Source: Marchantia polymorpha subsp. ruderalis (taxonomy: Eukaryota > Streptophyta > Marchantiopsida > Marchantiales > Marchantiaceae). From it: a stretch of DNA of 64,000 bases. Under the pieces are notes generated by a model. The model saw nothing but the letters and a program-made list of their open reading frames with translations, was not told the DNA's origin and did not search any database. The translations under genes were made by a program, and so were the position numbers. The stretch's first letter is position 1, and the number at the start of each line of letters is the position of its first letter. Below are positions 53,990 to 64,000 of the stretch, piece by piece. The stretch covers positions 13,214,001 through 13,278,000 of the forward strand of contig AP031358.1 of NCBI GenBank assembly GCA_037833965.1. Reading direction: 5' to 3'.

Positions 53990-56340
53990 CTAGGTGGCTG
54001 AAATCTCTGTCAAGAAGTGACCAAATCCTCCGGCAAAGCTCTGTGTCGAATTGCGAGGTTGTGCAGCCACCGTGGCGCGGGAGTCACCTGGTACCGAAAT
54101 GGATCCGGGTGCGTTGAGAGTGCCAACGTTTTCAATAGATGATGCCTGCAAGGGTAAGTAATGGACAACATCAACATACATGTTGTCGTCATCAGTAGTG
54201 ATAACCGATGTCTGTAATGGTCCGTGAGTACTAGCAATGCCATCCATGAGAATGGCAATTGTTGAATTGTTATTGAATTGAGCTAGCTGTTTTTGGTAGC
54301 GTGGTTGTGTTTGGCCATGCTAGTTGAGTGGAGGACCAGATTTTGTGATGCGAGCAACTGGCTAGCTGTGTGGTGATGTGCCGGATGACTGTCTGAGTAA
54401 TCTTTACCTCTGCAATCAAATTCCAAGAAACCTGAATCAGTGCCGAGGATGGTCGGGTTCTAGTGAACTCGGTCTGATGACAAATCATGTACAAATGGGG
54501 TTGAGATTGTTGCTACCTTTGTTGAGTAAATTGACGTCCATTGCCGTAGAAGTTGTATCATCCACAAGTGCCGATTCAATAGTTGATGACGTCTGTATAC
54601 CTTCAAGTCTTGTTGTAGGATGCTCAATAGGGAAGGAGCTCGGAGCTCTTACCAGTGGAGACACATCCCATCCATACGGTCTATTGCGTTCACGGCATAG
54701 TACTGGCAGCGTAGAGGCTTGAAGTGATATTATTGTTGTGCGAATACGTATCGGCATACACTTAACATCGCTTACATGGTGCTCACATTATGACATATAG
54801 CAGAGAGTAAATCACTCTAATGTAAGTCATCAAGAATCTGACAAATCGGCGAGAGTGTATTGTTCCACCTTCTCGCTCCCCTTTCTCTGTCATACTCAGG
54901 CCAAGATTAGAACTTCGATGTTTGCTTCTGAATTTCCACCGAAATTCACACACAATCCTATGACTACGAAATAACTTCAAACTTGTCCGACAATTTCCAT
55001 CATACTCAAACGGAAGTTCTTCGAGTGAAAATATGTGTTTTTCCCCACTAGAAAACACGTCGGTCTCAATTACCCCACTGGCAATAAAACCGTCACAAAC
55101 ATAAGTCAAGCCCAACTCATTCCAAAGAAACTCCAGGTCAACGCTTATAGGCAGTCGCACAACTCCTAATGCTAACAGTCGTTGCTGACACTATAAACTT
55201 CAGAAGTGAAAAGTTAGGCCGACAGCTATTTTTAGTAAGAACTGAAAGTACATGACATTATCAAAGCCTTCTTGAATGCCTCCTCAGCAAATGGTCGCTA
55301 TGGACTCGGAGGAATTGTGGTATTACTTGAAGTTTCAATTGACAAGTTGTGATGGCCAAGATGAAATTTGATGTCAAAATGTGTGGGACGACAATCTTGT
55401 CATTGCACCTATATGAAGCCGTCTTGGTTGCGGGTCGCATCATAGCGCGAAGGGTGCCGAGAGCCGGATCTAATCTGTGGACGCTAATGCCTGCGATGCG
55501 GGGTAGAGACGTATTGAGAACCCTGTCGTCCATGATATCAACCTGCTGGATATGAGGATTTGGCTGCCCTCCTGGATGCAAGAATGTTTTGCGTAACTGC
55601 TGCAATAGGTTGCCTTGCTGAAGGATGTTAGCTCTGTGGTAGATTACTCGAGGAAGAATGCTGTTAGGTTGATTCCAGCATGCTCTGGTGAGATGTTGGT
55701 GGTGTCCATTTGTCAATATGGATGGAAGTAAAGTTCTGGCCTACGTTACTGTGGAAATTAACGACCTTAGTTCCTTGAGGCAAGTTCCTTGAGGGAGTCC
55801 ACCATGCTTTGCCAGCTGCGTCCATGAGATTGCCTTCTACCAGACAAGCAATGACAACGTGCTCCTTGAGGAAAGGAATCTCTGTTGCGAAAGTATTTTG
55901 ATCTTCAGGTTCCAGAGTGAATGAAAACGAACCCTTGACTAACCATCCCTGAATGGTTTCCGAGAGTACCTCTCGGGAGAGATTCCCCGTCCATCCGGTG
56001 TAGAGGATGCACAGGCCCGCTGTCAAAACATCTAGTGGCTAGCGCGGTATCCAAGAACAAGATGACTTCGTCGATGTCCATGATTGAGATCAAGCCCGTC
56101 CTAGTCCCTGCATTCAACACGGTTTTGTAAGTAGCCCTAGTCATCACCATCTCGCTAAACCTACTCTGTTCGCCTCTTGGAAGAGTTCTTCGCCTTGAAA
56201 GACCACGGAATAAGACCCATGTGCGGAGCTGCTCACGAATCGAAACAGAACGGAAGTCTAGTAACCGCATGATGGCCATCGCCCAGTGGCCCACCCGGTG
56301 CTCGACCGCCATCGCTCCGCTCTCGTCCCCCAATCCATAA
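53990..56340 (-). pseudogene. Probable LINE ORF1 remnant, in pieces
   Basis: Several minus-strand frames follow one another: 56333-55905, 56026-55664, 55716-55261, 55160-54783, 54757-54485 and 54247-53990. The most protein-like piece (about 55920-55690) contains FLKEHVVIACLVEGN, a tryptophan pair and VVNFHSNVGQNFTSIHIDKW, similar in feel to the RNA-binding part of plant LINE ORF1 proteins. The later pieces are low in complexity, as in ORF1 tails. The position, 5' of the endonuclease on the same strand, supports this. The family assignment is inference. Confidence 0.4.
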
Positions 56341-56349
56341 TTCTAAAGT

Positions 56350-57828
56350 TTGATAGTTCACGTCGAGATATTTAGTTGTAACAAGATTATATTATCCGTC
56401 AATTAGCACCAGGGACCTTCAAGCTTTCTGGTGTTTCATGGAAACTCTGCTACGAGATTATCAGTTTGAGAATAAGTTTTGTTTATGACTGCATCAAGAA
56501 CTCACCTCGGACGAATCATGCAATGGATGATCTTGTTCTCCATTCAAGGATAGATCTACTCGAAATCCAGCAAGTGTCCACCTTTCTGGAATCTCATTTC
56601 AGTCCTTGGTTACCTTGGTGTGCCAAGTGAGCTGGTTCTGACGTGTGTCATCAGGCGCGCGGATTGCTCCCACAAATCCGGGAGCCTGTTGTTTCTACGT
56701 AGCTCTATCTGCTGCAGCCACGGTAATTTCATAAACAGCTTCGTCAAGAGCCTGTGGTAGATTCCAGGACATTCCAACTGCTATCAAAGATGTGGCCTCC
56801 ATTTGTCCATAGTTTGAAATATTAGTGATCCGTTGAGAATGGATATACAAATGAATTTAATATCGCAAGAGCTCGACGTAATGAAAAGAAATTTGTTGAC
56901 TTCGTATGCATCATCTGAGAACTTTTGTGTTTACGGCTCTCTCTACTTTTGCAGAACGGTCCATCCATGTTGGATACCACTTGTGGGCGGAGGATAACAG
57001 CGATCAGGATACAAGTATGATGGCTATGATTGAATATTACATGGTTGTTCCTTTTGCTCACTCAGAAACGACAGATCTAGATAGTTGAAATTGAGACAAT
57101 AGGTACTGGCCTTCTGCATGCAACAGTTCTGCATGCGTTGACTGATTTCATGACCTTTCGAAACTTTTCATAACAGAGATATTACTGAAGCTTCTCACTG
57201 ATCTGAATAAAGATTGATTTGGAGTATTTTCAATGCATCCAACGCAATCCCAATTTCGGATGAGCAAGGAGATTGGTTTCAAGGCCTCAACCAATCGCAT
57301 AAGCTCTGCTCTGAATATAGATCATTGCATTGAATTTTCCTTCTCTTTATACAATTGTAGCGTTTGCATGCGGTTAATATCACGCCAGTATGAACACAAA
57401 AGTTTCTGAAGGGGATGATCAGCAGTTTCTTCATGTGACGGTCTATACTCAAAATCCTCCGGATTTCCTTTTACTGGGCAAAAGACCAAGTTGATACAGT
57501 TATTTGGAGTTTGATTCGGCATGCTTTGAACCGTGGGAAATTCCTCCTCCAAGATTGACAAGCCGTGGTCTATATAAGAATCAGCCAATTGCACTTGCTT
57601 CCTGATAAAGAAACTGTACTCACTTCTTCGCGAAAAGCCCTCATCTTATTGAACAAGCTCGAATTTTTACTGGACAATCACGTAATACACTGCCAAATGA
57701 TCTGATCACCGTCTACAAGAAGTATGATTAAGAAATGTCCAGATCATGTAATCTACAAAATCTGTTTCGAAAATTTACACATTTTACATTAGTATCTGAC
57801 ATCTAGTCTGCTTGTCGACTGAACTGAA
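56350..57828 (+). repeat. Array spacer module between C and D
   Basis: Matches 59400-60859 and 62760-64000 closely and the spacers at 22.3, 28.5 and 34.8 kb more distantly. Anchors: GCAATGGATGATCTTG near 56521, GATTCCAGGACATTCCAACT near 56760, GCGATCAGGATACAAG near 57000, CGTTTGCATGCGGTTAATAT near 57361. The last 270 bases are the 3' flank of gene D. Confidence 0.75.
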
Positions 57829-58515
57829 CTACTTGTGGTCTTTACTGGGCATCGCTCCGATTGGTAGCTCGAAGAATGAGTTCTGCTTGTTGACGATCTG
57901 AGCCAGAGCCAAGTACCATGCAATGAAAGCTGTAATGATTCCGAAGATGCCACCAGCCTTCGTTATGTCTTTGTCTAGTTTGAATTCACCGATGGTCAGC
58001 AGAAGGAAGGTGATGGACAGCGAGAAGAATAGGGTCGTGAGGCACACGTTCGTTCGTAGAGTGGCCAACCACATCATGAAGGTGAAGATGGTCCAACCCA
58101 GCAGCCAAAGCCCCAGAGCTTCATTGTAGTCCACAAGAGACTCACTCGCCAAAAAGGCAGCACGAACACCAAAGGCCGGAATCTGAATCACAGCGAACGA
58201 AAGCCAGAAAGCACCATATGACGAGAATGCAGTCGCTCCAAATGTGTTACCAGCCGAGAATTCCCACATTCCAGCGAGAAGTTGCGCCAATCCACCGTAC
58301 CCAGCAGCCAAACCAGTGACGACAGTATGAGGAGCACTCTGTGGAATAATCACTCCAGCGTTGTGGCAAGACAGCACAAACGTGGTCAAGGCGAATCCCA
58401 TGAGCCCCAGAGGAGCAGGGTTCGCAACCACAGATTTGGTGTGCATGGGTCTGGACAGGATGTCTTCCAATCGAGATGCCCTTTCCAAATCACGTTCGTG
58501 CGTTGGGTACGACAT
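57829..58515 (-). CDS. GPR1/FUN34/YaaH acetate/carboxylate transporter, gene D (228 aa)
   Basis: Intact single-exon copy. It carries NPAPLGL at 32-38, [13 protein letters not shown] at 74-86, six helices, and tail ELPIGAMPSKDHK. It differs from E only at residue 12 (R here, K in E). Both share FLASES near residue 122, NEALGL at 131-136 and NKQNSFF, which separate them from A and B. Its leader lacks a short stretch present before E just upstream of the ATG (GGTCCATCGACA context), giving a slightly shorter TATA-to-ATG distance. By family it is a six-helix plasma-membrane acetate transporter; the substrate is inferred. Confidence 0.93.
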   Translation of the reverse strand: MSYPTHERDLERASRLEDILSRPMHTKSVVANPAPLGLMGFALTTFVLSCHNAGVIIPQSAPHTVVTGLAAGYGGLAQLLAGMWEFSAGNTFGATAFSSYGAFWLSFAVIQIPAFGVRAAFLASESLVDYNEALGLWLLGWTIFTFMMWLATLRTNVCLTTLFFSLSITFLLLTIGEFKLDKDITKAGGIFGIITAFIAWYLALAQIVNKQNSFFELPIGAMPSKDHK

Positions 58516-58859
58516 TGTCGATGGTCCTGCAGAAGACAAGCTTGTGGCTTTCAGATTCCTGGTCGAAGGTGCTCAAGCCCTGGAGAAGTATCGGTTGGGA
58601 CGAGATTACAGTCAATCTAGATGTCACAAAGTGAAGCGCAACTGGATGTCGAGACTGCTGAATCTGGTCTGCCGCTGGCTTCCGGATTGGATTCGTCTAC
58701 GCTTTCAGCAAGTCAAGACTGCTTCCTCCTGTTTGATGAAAGCCCAAGCATCTGATATATATACATTCCTCAGGACATTCAGCACCAGCCTGCCTCTTGA
58801 CGAGCATGCCAAAATCAGCTCTGGACAACTATTCCGGCTTCTGGTGACAACTAGTCTAA

Positions 58860-58918
58860 TTATATAAACTTCAAATTCTCGAAGTTACAAACATGGAGCG
58901 TTCTTCTACCCACTTGGG
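58860..58918 (-). promoter_or_regulatory. Promoter of gene D
   Basis: CCCAAGTGGG (58918-58909) and a TATATAAT-type TATA box (58867-58860) lie 352 bp before the ATG. Confidence 0.62.
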
Positions 58919-59399
58919 ATAAAGCAGTTGTACATGCTCAATTTGCTCACGAGGCTCGCAACTTTCTTGGAGTATTGACACCTACTATCGGTTCGGCGGT
59001 TGACACCTCTCTAAGTTTTGAAACGCCAGGACTTTCTCGCTCCTCTTGCTGTTTCCTGGTGTGCTAGTGAGCAGCTACCACACCTGTAGCAGGTTTAATC
59101 TGATCTCTCCCCCATTTGAGTGGGCAGACGTCCACTCAAACAAATCAAATCTCCAAGCTCATCACCTCAGTTCAACACGGGGATAATCGAAGGGAAGCAA
59201 AGAAGGATTCCAATATATGATTAAAATAGTCTGCAAACTGCACAAGCATAAACCAATATGGATTCTATGGACTGCAGCTAACCCGAGTGATATGTGTATG
59301 CATATGCGTAGTGTTCGCACATGCTGAATTGCCGAATACATTAGGATCGCGCGAAAGTAGCATATATGAACTTCGTGGCTTCAACTATACTTAACAACA
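58919..59399 (-). other. Upstream flank of gene D
   Basis: Matches the same flank before E (61957-62459) and before C (50434-50838): GCTCCTCTTGCTGTTTCC, ACCACACCTGTA and CACGGGGATAA anchors. No gene; may hold distal regulatory sequence. Confidence 0.6.
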
Positions 59400-60859
59400 G
59401 CACGTCGATATATTCAGTTGTAACGAGATTTAATAATCCTTTTCATGTCAATTAGCACTAGGTACCATCAAGCTTTCTGATGTTTCATGGAAATCTGCTT
59501 GTAGTTATCAGTTTGAGAAGAATAAGTTTTGTTTATGACTGCGTCAAGAACTGACCTCGGAGGAATGATGCAATGGATGATCAAGTTCTCCTTTGAAGGA
59601 TAGACCTGCGCGAAATCGAGCAAGTCCCCACCTTGCTTGAATCTCGTTTCAGTCCTCGGTCACCTTGGTGTGCAAAGTGAGCAGGTTCTGACGTTTGTCA
59701 TTAGGCGCGCGGATTGCTCCCACAAATCCGGAAGCCTATTGTTTCTACGTAGCTCTATCTGCTGCTACCACGGTACTTTCATAAACAGCTTCGTCAAGAG
59801 CCTGTGGTAGATTCCAGGACATTCCAACTGGTAATAAAGATCTGTCCTCGATTTGTCCATAGTTTAAAATGTTAGTGATCCGTTTGGAATGGATATACAA
59901 ATGTATTAAAAATCGCAAGAGCTCGAAATCTGGCAAGAAATTCGTTGACTTCGTATGCAACATCTGAGGACTTTTGTGTTTCTGGCTCTCTCTACTTTTG
60001 CAGAATGGTCCATCCATGTTGGATATTACTTGTGAGCTGGAGGATAATAGCGATCACGATACATATATGAAGGCAACGATCGAATATTGCATGGTTGATT
60101 ATATTGCTCACTGATATACGACAGATATCGATAGTTGAAATTGAGACAATAGGTGCTGGCCTTCTGCATGCGTTGACGAATTTCTTGTCCTTTCCAAACT
60201 TTTCATAACAGAGAAAACAATGATAAGTGCTAGTCACAATAACTTAAGTTCCTCGCTGATCCGAATAAAGATTTATCTGGTGTATTTTCAATGCATCCTA
60301 AGCAATCCGAATTCAGATTAGCAAGGAAATTCTGCTTTGAACATAGACGTTTGCATTGAATTTTCGTTCTCTTTTTACCGTTGTAGCTTTTTAAAGCGGT
60401 TAAAATTAAGCCAATAAGGACACAGAAGTTTCTCAAAGAGATGATCAGTAGTCTCTTCACGTACTGGTATGTACTCAATATCCTTCGGATTTCTTCTTTC
60501 TTTGCCAAAACGAAATTGGTACAGTCATTTGGAGTACGATTTGGCAAACTTTGAAACGGGGAAATTTCTCCTCAAAGATTGACAAGCCGTTGTCTAAACG
60601 AAGTACAAGAATCCGCCAGATCCACTTGCTTCCTGATAAAGAAACTGTACTCACTTGTTCGCAAGAAGCCCTCATCTCATTGAGCAAGCTCGAATTTCTA
60701 CTGAACAATTACATACTGCACTGCCAAATGATCTGATCTGCTTCTATGAGAAGTATGATTAGCAAATGCTCTAATCATGTTATCTACAAAATCTGTTTCG
60801 AAAATTTACACATTTTACATTCGTATCTGACATCTAGTCTGCTTGTCGACTGAACTGAA
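59400..60859 (+). repeat. Array spacer module between D and E
   Basis: Same anchors and order as 56350-57828, including the 3' flank of E from about 60590. Confidence 0.78.
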
Positions 60860-61546
60860 CTACTTGTGGTCTTTACTGGGCATCGCTCCGATTGGTAGCT
60901 CGAAGAATGAGTTCTGCTTGTTGACGATCTGAGCCAGAGCCAAGTACCATGCAATGAAAGCTGTAATGATTCCGAAGATGCCACCAGCCTTCGTTATGTC
61001 TTTGTCTAGTTTGAATTCACCGATGGTCAGCAGAAGGAAGGTGATGGACAGCGAGAAGAAGAGTGTCGTGAGGCACACGTTCGTTCGTAGAGTGGCCAAC
61101 CACATCATGAAGGTGAAGATGGTCCAACCCAGCAGCCAAAGCCCCAGAGCTTCATTGTAGTCCACAAGAGACTCACTCGCCAAAAAGGCAGCACGAACAC
61201 CAAAGGCCGGAATCTGAATCACAGCGAACGAAAGCCAGAATGCGCCATATGATGAGAATGCAGTGGCTCCAAATGTGTTACCAGCGGAAAACTCCCACAT
61301 TCCAGCGAGAAGTTGCGCCAATCCACCGTAACCAGCAGCCAAACCAGTGACGACAGTATGAGGTGCACTCTGTGGAATAATCACTCCAGCGTTGTGGCAA
61401 GACAGCACAAACGTTGTCAAGGCGAATCCCATGAGCCCCAGAGGAGCAGGGTTCGCAACCACAGATTTGGTGTGCATGGGTCTGGACAGGATGTCTTCCA
61501 ATCGAGATGCCTTTTCCAAATCACGCTCGTGCGTTGGGTACGACAT
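60860..61546 (-). CDS. GPR1/FUN34/YaaH acetate/carboxylate transporter, gene E (228 aa)
   Basis: Intact single-exon copy, one residue different from D, with all family motifs in place (NPAPLGL 32-38, [17 protein letters not shown] 70-86, [12 protein letters not shown] 93-104). The start at 61546 is the MSYPTHERD codon conserved in all copies. The stop of E lies 3,031 bp from the stop of D, which gives the unit length. The 3' flank and promoter are conserved with D. It is expected to be a plasma-membrane proton-coupled acetate transporter, inferred from the family. Confidence 0.93.
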   Translation of the reverse strand: MSYPTHERDLEKASRLEDILSRPMHTKSVVANPAPLGLMGFALTTFVLSCHNAGVIIPQSAPHTVVTGLAAGYGGLAQLLAGMWEFSAGNTFGATAFSSYGAFWLSFAVIQIPAFGVRAAFLASESLVDYNEALGLWLLGWTIFTFMMWLATLRTNVCLTTLFFSLSITFLLLTIGEFKLDKDITKAGGIFGIITAFIAWYLALAQIVNKQNSFFELPIGAMPSKDHK

Positions 61547-61894
61547 TGTCGATGCGTTCTCGGTCCTGCAGAAGAGAAGCTTGTGGCTTTCGGAATCCTG
61601 GTCGAAGGAGCTCAAGCCCTGGAGAAGTGTCGGTTGGGACGAAACTCACTTACTCTGGATGTCAGAGAGAGAAGCACGACTGGATGTCGAGACTGCTGAA
61701 TCTGGTCTGCCGTTGGCTTCCGGATTGGATTCGTCTACGCTTTCAGCAAGTCAAGACTGCTTCCTCCTGTTTGATGAAAGCCCAAGCATCTGATATATGT
61801 ACATTCCTCAGGACATTCAGCACTAGCCTGCCTGTTGACGAGCATGCCAAAATCAGCTCTGGACAACTATTCCGGCTTCTGGTGACAACTAGTC

Positions 61895-61956
61895 TATTTA
61901 TATAAACTTCAAATTCTCGAAGTTACAAACACGGAGCGTTCTTCTACCCACTTGGG
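61895..61956 (-). promoter_or_regulatory. Promoter of gene E
   Basis: CCCAAGTGGG (61956-61947) and TATATAAATA (61904-61895), 358 bp before the ATG. Confidence 0.62.
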
Positions 61957-62759
61957 ATAAAGCAGTTGTACATGCTCAATTTGCTCACGAGGCTCGCAAC
62001 TTGGAGTATTGATACCTATTATCGGTTCGGCGGTTGACACCTCTCTAAGTGTTGAATCGCCAGGACTTTCTCGCTCCTCTTGCTGTTTCCTGGTGTGCTC
62101 CAGAGCAGCTACCACACCTGTATCAGGTTTGATCTGTTCTCTCCCCCATTTTGCATTTGAGTGAGCAGACGTCCAAATTTAGACATATCTCCAAGCTCAT
62201 CACCTGAGTTCACCACGGGGATAAGCGAAGGGAAGCAAAGAAGGATTCCAATACATGGTGAAAATAATCTGCAAACTGCACAAGCATAAACTAATATGGA
62301 TTCTATGAATTGCAGCTAACCCGAGTGATATGTGTATGTACATGGAAACAGGCTACCCAAAGTAGTGTTCGGACGTGCTGAATTATCGAATACATTAGGG
62401 TCGCACGAAAGTGGAATATATGAACTCCGTGGCTTCAATTATACTTAACAACAGCACGTGGAGAAAACTTGAAAAAACTTGAAATTATACTTGGTAGTAA
62501 CGTCTTCAGGATGGGTCAATCGATATACCATCTGTTCACTCCTTACGTACACACAAGGTTTATGTGAAAATATCAAATATTTCCGTTTGGTATCTTCAGG
62601 CTTCATAGCTAGACACTATACTTGTTAATCACGTGTCGAGGAATCAGACTGAATTAACAGTTCCAATCAATTATCAGGTACCCATTGACAAGTTGGTACT
62701 TTCTGTTCAAATAAAGATTTCGCGTTCTTATACTACAACTCACAAGAGCCTTACATGTA
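61957..62759. other. Upstream flank of E and unit-specific DNA
   Basis: To about 62459 it matches the upstream flank of D. 62460-62760 is not found in the D unit and accounts for the longer spacing to the next unit. No gene. Confidence 0.55.
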
Positions 62760-64000
62760 AAATCTGCTTAGAGATTGATAAGTTTGAGAATGAGTTTTGT
62801 TTATGACTGCGTCAAGAACTGACCTCGGAGGAATGATGCAATGGATGATCTAGTGCTCCTTCCAAGGATACATCTACGCGAAATCGAGCAAGTGTCCACC
62901 TTTCTGGAATCTCGTTTCAGTCCTCGGTTACCTTGGTGTGCAAATTGAGCAGGTTCTGACGTGTGTCATCAGGCGCGCGCATTGCTCCCACAAATCCGGA
63001 AGTCTATTGTTTCCACGTAGCTCTATCTGCTGCTGCCACGGTAATTTCATAGACAGCTTCGTCATGAGCCTGTTGTAGATTCCAGGACATTCCAACTGAT
63101 CTGATCGGACTGAAAGATCGGTCCTCGATTTTTCCATAGATTAAAATGTTAGTGATCCGTTTGAATGAATTGAATCTCACAAGAGCTCGAAGTATTGACA
63201 ATAAATGGTTGACTCCGTATGCAACATCTGAGGACTTTTGTGTTTCCGGCTCTCTCTACTTTTGCAGAACGGTCCTATCATGTTGGATATCACTTGTGGG
63301 TGGAGGATAACACCGATCAGGATTTATATATGTAGGCAATGATTGAATATTACATGGTTGATCGTATTGCTCACTCAGATACGACAAATCTAAATAGTTG
63401 AAATTGAGACAATAGGTGCTGCCTTCTGCATGCAACAATTCTGCACGCGTTGACCACTTTCATGTCCTTTCCAAACTTTTCAAAACAGAGAAAATCTTGA
63501 TTATTGCTAGTCACTATAACTGAAGCTCTTCGCTGATCCGAATAAAGATTGATTTGGAGTATTATCAAATGCATCCAACACAATCCTGATTTCGGATCAG
63601 CAAGGAGATTAAGTTGCTTCAAGGCCTCGACCAGTCGGGGAAGATCTGCTCTGAACGTAGACTATTGCATTGCATTGAATTTTCCTTCTCTTTATATCAT
63701 TGTAGCGTTTGCATGCGGTTAATATTATGCCAATAAGGACACAGAAGTTTATCAAGGGGATGATCAGCAGTTTCTTCATGTGACGGCCTATGCTCAAAAT
63801 CCTCCGAATTTCTTCATTCTTTGCCAGAACCAAATTGATACAGTTATTCGAAGTTTGACTTGGCATGCTTTGAACCGTGAGAAATTCCTCCTCCAAGATT
63901 AACAACCCGTCGTCTAAACAAAATACAAGAATCAGCCAATTTCACTTGCTTCCTGATAAAGAAACTGTTCTCACTCATTCGCGAAAAGCCCTCATCTTAT
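62760..64000 (+). repeat. Array spacer module of the next unit, cut by the window edge
   Basis: Matches 56470-57650 and 59510-60680 in order, up to AAAGCCCTCATCTTAT at the last base. In the D unit this point is 180 bases before the transporter stop codon, so a further minus-strand copy is expected to begin just beyond the window. Confidence 0.75.

Noticed and set aside
57923..58867. Long plus-strand frames opposite genes D and E and minus-strand frames opposite A and B
   Set aside because: They are antisense shadows of the conserved transporter codons; they recur simply because the genes recur.

Overview
This is a nuclear genome window from a plant-type eukaryote. The evidence is a plant Ty1/copia element primed by initiator tRNA-Met, CCCTAAA-type telomere motifs, a pogo-type MITE with plant-like ends, plant-style TATA and G-box promoters, and a family of GPR1/FUN34/YaaH acetate-transporter genes of the kind kept by bryophytes, algae and fungi. 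A bryophyte, possibly a liverwort such as Marchantia, is my best guess; nothing here proves the species. The window is gene-poor, repeat-rich and mostly non-coding.

Left part (1-22 kb): a possible 3' exon at the left edge, a broken coiled-coil exon (about 4.6-5.0 kb), one convincing single-exon gene of unknown function on the minus strand (7962-8969) with a long GC-rich 5' region, an AT-rich island (11.35-12.56 kb), several long foldback hairpins, a frameshifted acetate-transporter pseudogene next to a broken WD40-like pseudogene (16.2-17.3 kb), and a telo-box followed by a start codon and splice donor (18.6 kb).

Right part (22-64 kb): a dispersed tandem array of one acetate-transporter gene. 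Three spacer and fragment units (22.3-25.7, 28.5-31, 34.6-37.65 kb) lie around two intact plus-strand genes, A (27102-27788) and B (31474-32160). Two intact minus-strand genes, D (57829-58515) and E (60860-61546), sit in roughly 3-kb units, and the next unit begins at the right edge. All four intact genes encode 228 residues, with TATA boxes at nearly constant spacing. Older fragments (23.6 and 29.2 kb) show that the array has lost members.

Mobile DNA has broken the array. A degenerate copia element (37654-43065) lies in the third spacer. Gene C is split by a 5.4-kb element (44184-49594) that has TG/CA ends, an imperfect terminal inverted repeat and a 5-bp target duplication, but no long terminal repeats that I can see. 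This element carries a roughly 1,050-codon reading frame with one in-frame stop, and many copies of the palindrome CCTGTGCACAGG. Another 5.5 kb (50.84-56.35 kb) upstream of C holds a decayed LINE and a 623-bp pogo/Emigrant-like MITE.

The working genes therefore amount to a small cluster of near-identical plasma-membrane carboxylate transporters plus one unknown gene; the rest is repeat, pseudogene or unassigned sequence.
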